Shown piece by piece: positions 44,825-54,329 of a DNA stretch of 64,000 nucleotides. The stretch lies in contig NC_064224.1 in NCBI RefSeq assembly GCF_023101765.2, forward strand, positions 7,830,103 through 7,894,102. The letters are read 5' to 3'. Position numbers and translations under genes: made by a program. Source of the stretch: Spodoptera frugiperda. Its lineage: Eukaryota > Arthropoda > Insecta > Lepidoptera > Noctuidae. Positions within the stretch are counted from its first letter, which is position 1. Every line of letters begins with the position of its first letter. The notes under the pieces were generated by a model that worked only from the letters and a program-made list of their open reading frames with translations, was not told the DNA's origin and searched no databases.

Positions 44825-44938
44825 ACGGCGTTTTCCCATCAGAGATGTGCTATGCTACGTTGCTGTGGGTGTGTTTGATTTCCACCAATCATATTTATTG
44901 ATACACATTGCTTAGCACTGTTGGAAAAGCACTCTTAG
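44825..44938 (-). mobile_element. MITE-1, internally deleted
   Basis: About 114 bp with both ends (GGCGTTTTCCCATCAGAG at left; TTGGAAAAGCACTCTTA at right) but only the GCGTTTGATTTCCACC-side interior. Confidence 0.75.
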
Positions 44939-45590
44939 GAGGTTAGACAGTGATATACAGGATAATTTTATTTTTTGGACATAGCAAAATTTTCATATAT
45001 CATATTTTCATATTTCATATAAGTATCTATAACGGAAAATAGAACGCGTTTTCACCTATTAAAAAATATATTTCTATCTTAGAACGTACAAACTTAAAAA
45101 AATGTTTTGCATTGGATATCTTTCATCGGTCATAACTTGAGATTTTTGTACTGAAAGTAACTAAAAAAAAAATTACGTGTTTATTAAATTTACTAATCAT
45201 TAACATAATTAAAATTTTGCCAGACTTAAAAAAAACATTCCTGTATACGCTATTTTTTTCCTTTGTCTACGTAAGTAAAGCCGTGGGTAACAGCTAGTAT
45301 TGCATTACTATATTGTAAGGTAAAATAAAAGCTTTCAAATTCACAGAGAAAATCAGGCGCGCGAGTAAAGACGTAATATTTTTTTCTGTTTTCTAAGCTA
45401 AAATATAGCTGACTGGTCGTATTTCGTCCATATTTCTCGTATAAAGGGAATCTCCTTTGGGAGTGTTTCAGCTCTTTCTTAGTATTTGACCAGAAGCTAA
45501 TATAGTTATATTATTATGTCTTTGACATAGTACTCATACTCACATTTTTATACGGCTCTCGAGAATATTTTTTCACTAATGTACCGTATA
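44939..45590. other. No recognised gene
   Basis: AT-rich. AGCCGTGGGTAACAGCTAGT at ~45279 looks like a Helitron-like terminus. Confidence 0.45.
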
Positions 45591-45764
45591 TGTACTCAAA
45601 TACGAAATAATTGTGTCAAAGTTAACACTATTTTAGAATAATGAACAAAATTTTATAAGAAGGAAACTAAAAGAGTCAAGTTATTTGTTTTATAGGGCCA
45701 TATTATACTCAAATATGAAATAATTATCCTAAAATTAACACTACTTTATAATAATGAAAAAATA
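45591..45764 (+). repeat. Two-copy tandem repeat, 114 bp period
   Basis: ACTCAAATACGAAATAATTG ... TTAACACTATTTTAGAATAA (45593-45642) recurs as ACTCAAATATGAAATAATTA ... TTAACACTACTTTATAATAA from 45707. About 60 bp conserved in each unit. Confidence 0.75.
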
Positions 45765-46077
45765 TTTGCTTAAAAAGAATTCAAATATTCTTCTTTGTAT
45801 TATAATAGTTCTATGGATTGTAATTTTATCACTAGGATAAAGTTATAACTACAAACATAAAAAATCTCTATCGATTTTATTATTTAAAAAATATTCTGCA
45901 ATTTATTTCTTACCTAAATTAAAATAAATAAATTTCAAAACCTAAGCTCCTCATAAATTCAGACCAAAACGTTAAATCCACTTCGAAACATTTCAACCTA
46001 AACAAATTTGAAACAAATCCAACAATAAAACTTAATAACTAAACCAAAGAATAATAATCAATCACAATTAAACTCAC

Positions 46078-46353
46078 CTTGTACAATATAACTTTAAAAC
46101 CACTAAACTTTCACAAACTAAGAACTCACTATTACAAGATCACTTTAAAAAAAATATAACCACAATTTAATTTCCCAAAAAAAAAAAACAAAAAACACAA
46201 TTTTTCTCCTAATATTTTCGTATCGACAAAAAAACAACACACTGTTTATTTATTTTCTTTTGACAAAATTCAAAAATATCGTTCGTGAGTTCTCATATTA
46301 CTGAGAAGCAAGCTGGAAAGACATCCGCACGCGTCTGCCGCTCTAAAGCTACT
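46078..46353 (-). other. Candidate 5' UTR first exon of a host gene
   Basis: Minus-strand segment from a predicted transcription start at 46353 to a 5' splice site at 46078/46077, where the exon ends CAAG and the intron begins GTGAGT (perfect match to the AAG|GTGAGT consensus). It overlaps none of the repeat families. There is no long open frame, so it would be non-coding leader. Coding exons would lie at lower coordinates or outside the window. Length (~276 nt) is ordinary for an insect first exon. This is inference from signals only. Confidence 0.4.
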
Positions 46354-46358
46354 GAAAT
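46321..46358 (-). promoter_or_regulatory. Candidate Inr + DPE core promoter
   Basis: On the minus strand the initiator is TTTCAGTAG with A(+1) at 46353. At exactly +28 to +33 (46326-46321) is GGATGT, which fits the DPE consensus RGWYVT. The surrounding block is unusually CpG-rich (GCGGCAGACGCGTGCGG), and there is no TATA box at -30. A second initiator-like TCAGT lies at 46300-46304 without a DPE. Confidence 0.45.
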
Positions 46359-47002
46359 CGCGGCCCGATGGGCGCAAGTTTCAGCTTCAAACAAACTTCA
46401 GTAGCTGAACATACTATGTCATTAACCCCTGCTTCATTTATCCTGAAAATTAGCTTTTTTCAGATGATAACTATAAAGTAAATTAAATGTTTCGTCTGGG
46501 TGTTAATTTAAAAAATCTCATGATTACAAAGTCTAATGCAATTTTGTGTCTAAAATTTCATGAAAGAAGGAATTTTCATTTCGTTTCATTTCATATTTAT
46601 TGTTAGTTTCTTTCAGACATTTTTCATTTTACTTTTTTAAATTTTCTTTCCTTAATTGAAAGTTATACTGAGTGTGTCGATATTTCTTCCAAAAATTCAT
46701 ATTTTAGCTTAACGTTTTTGTAAGGACAGGGTCAAAAAGGGTTGCACTATTACTGCAATTCTGTGCCTTTTGCTGTGAGTTGATCATGGCTTTAAATAGT
46801 CTATCAGGAATTTAAAAAAGACGCCTTATTTCATTAAATGGTAAATATCAGCTTTGATCATAGTCAAATCATTTATTCCAATTAAACCATAAATACTTAA
46901 AAGTTAGTAAGTACTAATACTAACTTTTCGTGATTTTTGTATCTGTACTTTTGATATATGTATTTTAATAACAGTAAGTACTAATATTAGGTACTTTTAA
47001 AG
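46359..47002. other. Upstream of candidate promoter, nothing else
   Basis: The first ~30 bp remain GC-rich (CGCGGCCCGATGGGCGC), then the sequence returns to AT-rich. No repeats recognised, which itself is unusual here. Confidence 0.5.
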
Positions 47003-47054
47003 ACAACAAATAAATAATAGTCTGTTAGTCTGTCGATCAGTGAAGCTAAGTGCT
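47003..47054 (+). repeat. Rep-4 first half
   Basis: AATAGTCTGTTAGTCTGTCG and ATCAGTGAAGCTAAGTG, as at 44118. Confidence 0.55.
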
Positions 47055-47364
47055 TGATGGTTTGATATCTAAGTAAAAACAGAAATGTGAACTTTAGTTA
47101 AACCTCATCATACTGTTATATAAAATTCAAACATCATATATGTGTACCCAGCAGGAAATCTTAGAAAACAAGAAAGAAATAATAAAATTAACATTTCCCA
47201 CAAATAGAAAAGGTCAAAAAATTCCCAAAATTCACATTGGAGCGCTAAATTTCCACGCACGCAACCGTGAGCCAAGCAAAGCCACAAATAAAATATGTAA
47301 AAGCTACCAACAGAGCTGTGAACTAGAAAATATCGGTCAAGCGTAAACTGCACCAAGGGCTAAT

Positions 47365-47804
47365 GATTCCGTAATCTATAATAAGTCGGCTTTTGCTTCC
47401 CGACGCTATAAATCTAGAACGCATTCCATGGTTTTGCATCCGGAGCTGCGGACTACCTAGCGGGTTTACCGGGTTCCGACTCGAAAAGCAGGAGTAGGAA
47501 CTGGGTGGTTTTTAGTTAGTAAGAGTCTGACACTCCCTCTCGCCTCGCCCAAGGAGATTAATTTCGCTCCTCAAAAAAAAAAAAAGACTCTTATGGTTCC
47601 ATAATCTATAATATAAAAATAAGTTTTTGTTCCTGACGCTATAACTCCAGAACGCACACGCAATTCCATGGCTTTGCATTCGTTGGAAAAGTCTCCGGCT
47701 CCGTGAGGTTTATAGCAAAGAAAATTCAGAAAAAAATCAAGGGAAAAGCAGGAAAACAGAGAAAATCATTGGTGGCGAAACGGAGTTCGCCGGGTTTGCT
47801 AGTA
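47365..47804 (+). repeat. Duplicated repeat flanking an R1-tail
   Basis: ATTCCGTAATCTATAATAAG ... CATTCCATGGTTTTGCAT (47365-47438) recurs from 47595 as TTCCATAATCTATAATATAA ... AATTCCATGGCTTTGCATTC. The right copy continues to a GGAGTTCGCCGGGTTTGC then TAGT end. An R1-tail lies between. Confidence 0.65.
47439..47585 (+). mobile_element. R1-tail copy
   Basis: TCCGGAGCTGCGGACTACC to a 13-A run. The GGCGGGAGAAGTCATTGG block is replaced by GAGATTAATTTCGC. Confidence 0.9.
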
Positions 47805-47939
47805 GTAGATAAATATTTACATCCTTCACATAGATAGGTATAGCAATTCGAAGATGCCATATTAGTCCGTCCGTATCGGTAACCGGTCCGTAGAGAATAC
47901 TAGTTTCATCCCATATTATTATATAACATAACATAACAT

Positions 47940-47983
47940 CATACCTTGTAATCCCTGAAGGGGTAGGCAGAGGTATATAATAT
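47940..47983 (-). mobile_element. SINE-A tail scrap
   Basis: ATACCTTGTAATCCCTGAAG then GGGTAGGCAGAGG. Confidence 0.55.
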
Positions 47984-48083
47984 ATTAATTACTCGTCGGC
48001 TGTTATGATAGTCCCATTATATGTAGGTAACGAGAGCACATATATTATTCTAATATAAAAAACCCTTTTGAGAAAAAGTCTTC

Positions 48084-48262
48084 TTCTTCACCGTTTGTCA
48101 GTAGTGTAAATAATCTTACAAAGTACATATAACTTGGAAAATGTCACATTGGTACTTGCCGTTGGTAGGTTTCGAACCAGCATTCTCATGCATGAGAAGC
48201 GGGTGAAAACCTTACACTCTAAAAACCTTAAAACGGCTTCAATTCTCCGGGCCACCACGACA
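48084..48262 (-). mobile_element. SINE-B, 5' two-thirds
   Basis: TTCTTCACCGTTTGTCAGTAG, GGAAAATGTCACATTGGTAC and TAGGTTTCGAACCAGCATTC, then GGGCCACCACGACAG. An extra ~40 bp sits between head blocks. Confidence 0.78.
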
Positions 48263-48403
48263 GCAGTCAGCCACATAGCCAATAAGAAGCGGGGGTCTTA
48301 AACCACCGAGTCAGTCAGTCACACAGCTAAACAATATAAACATGAAACATTTTACTACAGATCCCCAAAAACCGCACAGGTGGGAAACATCCGAAGGCTT
48401 CAT

Positions 48404-48601
48404 TCGGAAAAACTGCAATACCCTTTGTTTGTATTTTCCAATTCAAAAACGATGTTTGGTATCCTCGCCGTCGCGTTTTTGTGCACGCTGTTTTGCGCCG
48501 TTTCTGTATTCTCTTTTGATTGGTTAAATGGAACTGTTGCAATTCAAAACGATGTGTTTTTGCCAGCTTTAGTTTTGATTTTGTTTGTGTTAAGAACCTA
48601 G
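48404..48601 (+). other. Small hydrophobic open frame, unsupported
   Basis: An in-frame ATG at 48452 would give ~49 residues, MFGILAVAFLCTLFCAV then a hydrophobic end FLPALVLILFVLRT. It looks like two membrane spans. A direct repeat, AATTCAAAA(A)CGATGT, occurs at its start and again near 48539, so the open frame may be a repeat by-product. No homology recognised. Confidence 0.2.
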
Positions 48602-48604
48602 AAG

Positions 48605-48720
48605 TTTTTTTTTATGTGGGAAAAAGCCTCCAATTACTTCTCCCGCCGTAGGTTAAGCGAGAGAGAGCGTCAGACTTTCACTGACTAAAACCACTCGGTT
48701 TTAATCAGTAAGAGAGTAAG
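48605..48720 (-). mobile_element. R1-tail with inverted head
   Basis: Inverted R1-tail, from the T run to CTGACTAAAACCACTCGG, at which point it folds back as GGTTTTAATCAGTAAGAGAG. Confidence 0.75.
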
Positions 48721-48740
48721 GACGGAATAGAGTCGTCGAG

Positions 48741-48799
48741 CCATCAAACGCATCCACAGCAACGTAGCATAGCACATCTCTCGTGAAAAAGCACCCTAA
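48741..48799 (+). mobile_element. MITE-1 end
   Basis: CATCAAACGCATCCACAGC, ACGTAGCATAGCACATCTC and GTGAAAAAGCACCCTAAA, the right terminus. Confidence 0.75.
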
Positions 48800-48952
48800 A
48801 CCGTGTAACTAATCCGATTTCTCTGACATTTCAATAAAAGAATTGTATTTGAGTAACCACTATTATCCCTTTTGCCATGATTTGTTTCCACTTGACATAT
48901 AATTATTAATATGTGAATCCGTACTGTGATGTTCAACGTTGCTATTCTACAT

Positions 48953-49175
48953 CTACACTAATGTATAAAGCTGAAGCTGTTTGTTTGTTAAACTAATCTC
49001 CGGAACTACTAGTCCGATTTGAATAATTATTTTTGTGTTGGTTAGTGAATTTATGGAGGAAGGCTAAAAGCTGAAGAGTTAGTTTGTTTGAATGAGTTAA
49101 TCTCCGGAACTACTAGTCCGATTTGAATAATTATTTTAGTGTTGGTTAGTGAATTTATGGAGAAAGGCTATAGGC
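48953..49175 (+). mobile_element. Tandem pair of Helitron-like 5' ends
   Basis: Starts TCTACACTAATGTATAAAGC. GGAACTACTAGTCCGATTTG and GTGTTGGTTAGTGAATTTAT occur twice, about 105 bp apart. Confidence 0.65.
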
Positions 49176-49203
49176 AACAACACGCTACGGTCAATTGAAA
49201 AGA

Positions 49204-49310
49204 ACTCCGGTTTAAAAATCAGGAGTAGGAACGGGGTGGTTTTTAGTCAGCAAGAGTCTGACACTCCCTCTCGTCTCACTCAGGGCGGAAAAAGTCATTA
49301 GATGATTTTT
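49204..49310 (+). mobile_element. R1-tail copy (short)
   Basis: CTCCGGTTTAAAAATCAGG to CATTAGATGATTTTTGCC, joined directly to the Helitron-like pair. Confidence 0.85.
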
Positions 49311-49727
49311 GCCGGATGATAAAAAGCAATGTCTTTCGCAACCAGGCGAGAGAAGACAAAAAAAATATAATTAATTTAAAAAAATCCCCATAAAAAAAGA
49401 AATGGTATAACAAGCTTAACACGAATATGATATTATAGCATTATCTACTAAATAAAAATAATCTTGTACCTCGTAAGATGAAGTTGTTCAAACATAGCTA
49501 ATAGCACCGCGGCCGTAATAACTCATCATTATTACACGTAATTTATTATTTTCGTATAATTAATTATGAATTACTACCGCTACCATTATTCAGGGGCCTT
49601 CCTTTCTCCTATTTAATAATATAATTCAGTTATCTCTACTTCTTAATGGTTTATTTTGTATTTACTTTTTAATTACTTAATTGCTGACTTTGGGTGTTTT
49701 CTGTTTCTTTTTCTTTTTGGTGAATAA

Positions 49728-50202
49728 AACGTTGTTCGATACTAGGATTTTCTCCAGTGTCGTGGGTGCGTTTACAAACATATAAGTTCATATACACATG
49801 ACTCCAGTGTGGGAGAGCCATGCTTCGGTACGAATGGGCCGGTTCGACCGGAGTGATACCACGGCCTCACCGAAAACCGACGTTGTTTGAGTGAGGTTAC
49901 CAGAGGCCCAATTTGCCCCTTTCCCAATCTTCCCAATCCCCGATTCCCCAACAACCTTTAAATTCCTAACCCCGAAATGCCGGCAAAGCACATGTAACAC
50001 CTCTTGTGTTTCAAGTGTCGATAGGCGGCAGCGATTGCTTGCCATCAGGTAATAGGTCTATTCATTTACGGCGTGTTCCATAAAAAAACCTACACCTGAT
50101 ACAACAATTTATGGATCATACAGAGTTGCTCCGTGCAAGAATCGAGCCCATTACGTTTCACGGCAGCCGGTTGCCCAGCCACAGCGCCAACCATGTAGTC
50201 AA
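49728..50202 (-). mobile_element. SINE-C split by Rep-1
   Basis: Left 49728-49805 (AACGTTGTTCGATACTAGG ... ATACACATGACTCC) and right 50089-50202 (CTACACCTGATACAACAATT ... AGCGCCAACCATGTAG) are the two parts of one inverted SINE-C. A whole Rep-1 lies at 49806-50088. The junction bases ACTCC/ACACC may be the target duplication. Confidence 0.85.
49806..50088 (+). mobile_element. Rep-1 inside SINE-C
   Basis: AGTGTGGGAGAGCCATGCTTC to GCCATCAGGTAATAGGTC and CATAAAAAAA. Lacks ~25 bp around the ACAACGCTTGCG block. Confidence 0.9.
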
Positions 50203-50559
50203 TACTTTCTAATTACCTAATTACTGACTTTGGGTATTTTATCTTTCTTTGAAAGTTATTTAAACGGCAAGTAAAAGGTAACTTGACCCAAACTCAACAA
50301 TGACACAAACACTTATTATCTTTTAATAATACACAAAGCATTTAACTTTGGCCTTTGGCAAGACTAGGAAGAGGTGCTAACAATATAACACCCACGTTTT
50401 ACCAGAGTTATGTTATGGCTAATAAGGGTTGACCCTTTTGCCTTCCACATTTTGTTTTTGACAAACGGAGAAACCTTTTGAATGTAATACCCTACCCGGA
50501 AATCGAACCTGAAAGTTAAGACCTACTCGGCAGTCTTATTGATGTAGAATAGGGATGAT

Positions 50560-50738
50560 TTTTACGTATATAATGTACCTAGAAGTGACGCCGAGGGACA
50601 TTTCAAACCGCTATGTCTTCGAAAATATTTGTTTTTGTAAGAAAATAAAAGTAAAAGTGTCTGTCTGTCTGTCTGTAAATCTTAAAATAATCTACAAGAC
50701 GGACATTAAAATAAAAATTAGTCATCTATCCTATTGCC
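50560..50738 (+). repeat. Rep-5 copy with (TGTC)n
   Basis: TACGTATATAATGTACCTAG, CGCTATGTCTTCGAAAATA, a (TGTC)n run at 50657-50677 and ATAATCTACAAGACGGAC. Confidence 0.7.
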
Positions 50739-51127
50739 CTATGAGGCGGACATAATTTCAAACCCAACCAATTAAAACAAATACACTCACCCAAAAATAA
50801 CATAATATTAATACTTTGACGGACAAAATATTATCACACCTTTTCATTTAAGATCCTTCAACGTCCACCCAAGTCCGAACCCAACTCAAGACGAATAGCA
50901 ACCCATCCCTTAGCATCACGAACACCTGTGTCCATAACAAACTGGTTTAAGACTACCTTCCGTCAAAATCATTACGCTATGATTACGTAGACCTGATTTC
51001 CCCAGTCGACTGGACAATTTTCTGACTGTCACTGTGAAAAATAACTGACAGGCTTGTGAAGTGTTGGATTGGGCGAGTTGAGTTTGGTGTGATAGGGTTT
51101 TGTATAATTTTTGGGATATTTTCTTAG
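50739..51127. other. No recognised feature
   Basis: Overlaps part of a 115-codon minus frame (50916-51263) that also runs through Rep-3. Not supported as coding. Confidence 0.45.
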
Positions 51128-51222
51128 AAAGAAGCGAAAGAAGTGTGTAAGAATCGTAGCAATTGGCTTTCCATAGTCTCTGCCTAACCCCATGTGAGAC
51201 AGGCGTGAGGTTATGTATTTTT
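51128..51222 (-). mobile_element. Rep-3 copy
   Basis: GAAGCGAAAGAAGTGTGTAAG, GAATCGTAGCAATTGGC and GAGACAGGCGTGAGGTTATG. Confidence 0.75.
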
Positions 51223-51234
51223 TTAAGAAAGCAT

Positions 51235-51454
51235 GGCTGTGTCGTGATTGCGTTTACAAACATAAAAGTTCACATGCACATGACACCCAGACCCGAAACA
51301 ACAATTTATTTATTTATAAAAATCTTCTTACCAGGATTTTCCCAATTCGACAGTGAGGCTTGACTTATGGATCAAACAAAGAGTTGCTCCGTCCGGGAAT
51401 CGAACCCGCTACACGTTGCACGGCCGCCAGTTGTGCAGCCAACCGTGCAGTCAA
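51235..51454 (-). mobile_element. SINE-C with 55 bp insert
   Basis: GTGTCGTGATTGCGTTTAC ... GGGAATCGAACCCGCTACACG ... CAACCGTGCAGTC. Interrupted at 51310-51364 by unrelated sequence flanked by TTAT on both sides. Confidence 0.85.
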
Positions 51455-51888
51455 AAATATCAAATGTCTATTTTGAAATATTTGTTTCCACTTATACAGT
51501 ACAACATAGTTCTGTAAAAGTAGACCCAACGCAGACCCTTTACCCTTTAGGGTCTCACAATCACCATTAACATACGAAACCCTAAAAACTGAACTGAATC
51601 ATCTTGTTATGAAGCATTTCAACATCGCTATTCAAGAATAATGAATAAAAATTTCATTCAGTATTTTATACAAAAGAATATTGCCACCTCAGGACATTTA
51701 AAATGTATGACAGTTGCTGAAATTGTGATTTCAGACACAATGACTGGTTATGTGTCAACGGTAACTGCTTTATAAGTGGGTAATTAAGTGAAAAGTTAAA
51801 TAAATAAAGAAGAAAAAGTGAACTAGCTTTTGGTCCGCGGCTTCGCTCACTTTAAGAAGTATTAATGGAATTTATCTAAGCTCTTCTT

Positions 51889-52064
51889 ATCAGACCACCA
51901 CAGATGGGGCCCAGTAGGGCTGATGTCTGATCCGGAGCTGCGGACTACCTAGCGGACTTACCGGGGCTCCGGCTCGAAAGGCGGGGTGATTTTTAGTCAG
52001 TAAGAGTCTGACGCTCCATCCCGCCCGCTCCCGCGCCTCGATGATTTTTCCCCCTCAAAAAAAA
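51889..52064 (+). mobile_element. R1-tail copy
   Basis: ATCAGACCACCACAGATGGGG start and CTCAAAAAAAA end. The CAGGAGTAGGAACG block is deleted. Confidence 0.9.
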
Positions 52065-52661
52065 GGAGATGCCTACGTCATAGTAGCGTACGTAACCAAA
52101 TGACTCGTTAATTCGCGCTCAGATTTTCGAAACTGCAGAGAGAAAGAGACAGAAAGATCTCAGAGTTTTCACTTAAATGCTTCAAGTTTCGGACTATTCC
52201 ATAATCCGAACATTCGGCAATCTTAAATATTTTAGGATCCCCTCGAATCATCGAGAGTCGACTGTATTGTATACGCAGCATACAATATAATACTAGTATA
52301 CCAAAACGCATATAATCCGGGAATACAACGAGAATTAGCTGCACCGTCGAATGGTTTTCACACGCGGTCAACCACAACTGCAATATGCTGAGTAAATAGT
52401 GCTGTGTGTAGCTAATCGATAGAAGACTAACATCACTGTTAGATATCGAAGGGATTTTGAAGTCCTTGTTTTGTTATTTCGCCCAAAAATCGCACATAGA
52501 CTATCGACGAGCAAATCAACGGATGATACCAAAGAAATCCTACATTACACACGTGAAGTTTACATGCGAATAAACATTGATAGAAAATCCCAACGAACAA
52601 TGTATCACCTCGCGTGGTCGGAGGATCCTCCTTTTCTTAAAAAACTTTACTCTCTGTTCTC
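52065..52661. other. No recognised gene
   Basis: Contains part of a 101-codon plus frame (52471-52776), which ends in a decayed R1-tail. No domain seen. Confidence 0.45.
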
Positions 52662-52715
52662 TAAAGAGAGGTCTTACCGACTGACTAAAAATCAACCTGT
52701 TCCAGCTTCTGCCTA
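52662..52715 (-). mobile_element. Decayed R1-tail
   Basis: GGTCTTACCGACTGACTAAAA then ATCAACCTGTTCCAGCTTC. Barely recognisable. Confidence 0.45.
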
Positions 52716-53205
52716 TGCTACCTACTTAGCCTTTGTCAAGAGTAGTATTGTCAAGTCCCTGATGGCAGAAATGTGAATACCCGTACATTAATTCTTCAAG
52801 TCAAGTCAAATATCAATCCTTATTCACAGATTTTTGATTTAGAGGTTATTATTTTCATGCATAGGCCGTTACGACAGAGGTCAAGGAAAGGGGTGATGAT
52901 ATACCTCCAAATTTTGCTCTGTAGTCAGCTAAATAAAACTAGTAGCTAAGCTAATAAATATCGAGCTGCCTCGATAATCCCTAGTTTCGAATTAAATTAA
53001 TACGGCCGAAGCAAACAGACGCGCCAACCGTAAAACATGGCCGGATTTTGGCATGAGCGCCGCCCTAATATTGGCCACTAGTTTTTAGAGTTATGTTTAC
53101 ATACCCTATTGCCTCCAATGGTATTTGTGACAAACATGAATTAGGAAATAGATTAATTATATAGGGAGAAACATTATCTTAGTTTTATTATAACTTTCGT
53201 GAGAC

Positions 53206-53345
53206 ATACTAAATTAATTATTATGTTATCGGCTTACTCACGTAACGGTTTGACGAGGAACTCGACTAGTTTCAAGCCATGCTAGAGGCATAAGCGTAGC
53301 AGCGCGACAGTCGTCGCGTCATATGTCGCGGAATACTGCTCAAGA
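53206..53345. mobile_element. MITE related to MITE-2 interior
   Basis: CATACTAAATTAATTATTATG, CGGCTTACTCACGTAACGG, GACGAGGAACTCGACTAG and AGCGCGACAGTCGTCGCG. Inverted relative to 11771-11912. Confidence 0.65.
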
Positions 53346-53530
53346 GCAAGAGCAAGAAACAAGACGAGAAACTCATCTAGTTTCATAATAATTAAGGGAT
53401 AAATATTTTCTTAGTTGTTGTGTGACGGAAGAGTAAAATATATGTTTCAGCAGACTCGTCCTCGATCGTAAAAGTTGACCAAGAGCTTATTTGCTAGAGA
53501 CCAGGCGTCAGAACATCACACAACAGCCTA

Positions 53531-53616
53531 TAAGAGATGGTTCCATGCGGGAATCGAATCCGCGACACGTTCCATGGCAGCCAGTTGCGCAACCACCACG
53601 CCTACCGTGCACTCCA
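53531..53616 (-). mobile_element. SINE-C head
   Basis: GTTCCATGCGGGAATCGAATC, CCATGGCAGCCAGTTGCGC and CACGCCTACCGTGC. Confidence 0.75.
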
Positions 53617-53940
53617 AAATTATATTTTAATGTCGATTAATGAGACGGCTAAAACATTATTAGCTAGCTACTTATTTAAATGAGTTAGAAGACGAGAAGT
53701 TACGTTAGTCCATAAAAATTCCTTTGTTTCCAAAAACACAAAATTTATTACGTTCAGAATATTATATTTCTGGTTTTATTTACAGATTTTATGATAGAGA
53801 GCTTCGATGGTTCCTCGTGTTTACAGCTCAATGCCAAATTGTCGGGAATTTACGATGTTTGAAAACCAATACATCATTTTGATGTGTTTGCGTACAAATA
53901 GCTCAATCAAAATATTACTTTGTATGGATTTGTGTAGTCA

Positions 53941-54013
53941 CTGCTTCGCTGGCTGAATGGTTGTGTAACTGAATAATAAGGATGGCGGATCGATTTCCAC
54001 TTTGGGTAAAGTG
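53941..54013 (+). mobile_element. SINE-A head, degraded
   Basis: CTGCTTCGCTGGCTGAATGG and GATCGATTTCC (B box decayed), then GGGTAAAGTG. Confidence 0.55.
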
Positions 54014-54059
54014 TTTATAACAAGTAATTGTCTCTAATTATGTTTCCTACTTAAAGTTT

Positions 54060-54230
54060 TCTACCCATCATATAGATGGTTGGCAGGCCACAACTGTGCG
54101 TTTCTCGCGCAACTTTCTGCCTCGCACAGCAAAACTGTGGAATGAGCTATCGTCGGCGGTATTTCCGAACCAATACGACATTCAAAACTTCAAGAAAAAG
54201 AGCATACTCCTTTTTAAAAAGGCCGGCGAT
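54060..54230 (+). pseudogene. Jockey-like reverse transcriptase C-terminus
   Basis: About 50 residues, readable as HHIDGWQATTVRFSRNFLPR then TAKLWNELSSAVFPNQYDIQ and NFKKK. The pattern FLPRTAKLWNELP-AVFP-Y-IQ-FK is the C-terminal end of Jockey/CR1-group reverse transcriptases, and it parallels FLVRTAREWNALPESVFPDGY in the copies at 3274 and 21981. It belongs to a different family from those. All catalytic parts are missing. Confidence 0.8.
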
Positions 54231-54320
54231 GCACCTCTGATTCCTCTGGTGTGGGTGTCCATGGGCGGCGCTGATCGCTTACCATCAGGTAACTCGTTCG
54301 CCTCCTATTCCATAAAAAAA
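54060..54320 (+). mobile_element. 5'-truncated Jockey-like LINE fragment
   Basis: Short coding end plus a 3' tail: GGCCGGCGATGCACCTCTG, CTCTGGTGTGGGTGTCCATG, GATCGCTTACCATCAGGTAAC and CATAAAAAAA. The tail is closely similar to the last ~100 bp of Rep-1. Confidence 0.8.
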
Positions 54321-54329
54321 GGTCCACGC

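Noticed and set aside
52471..52776. 101-codon plus-strand frame
   Set aside because: Its C-terminal part is a decayed R1-tail, and no domain is visible in the rest.
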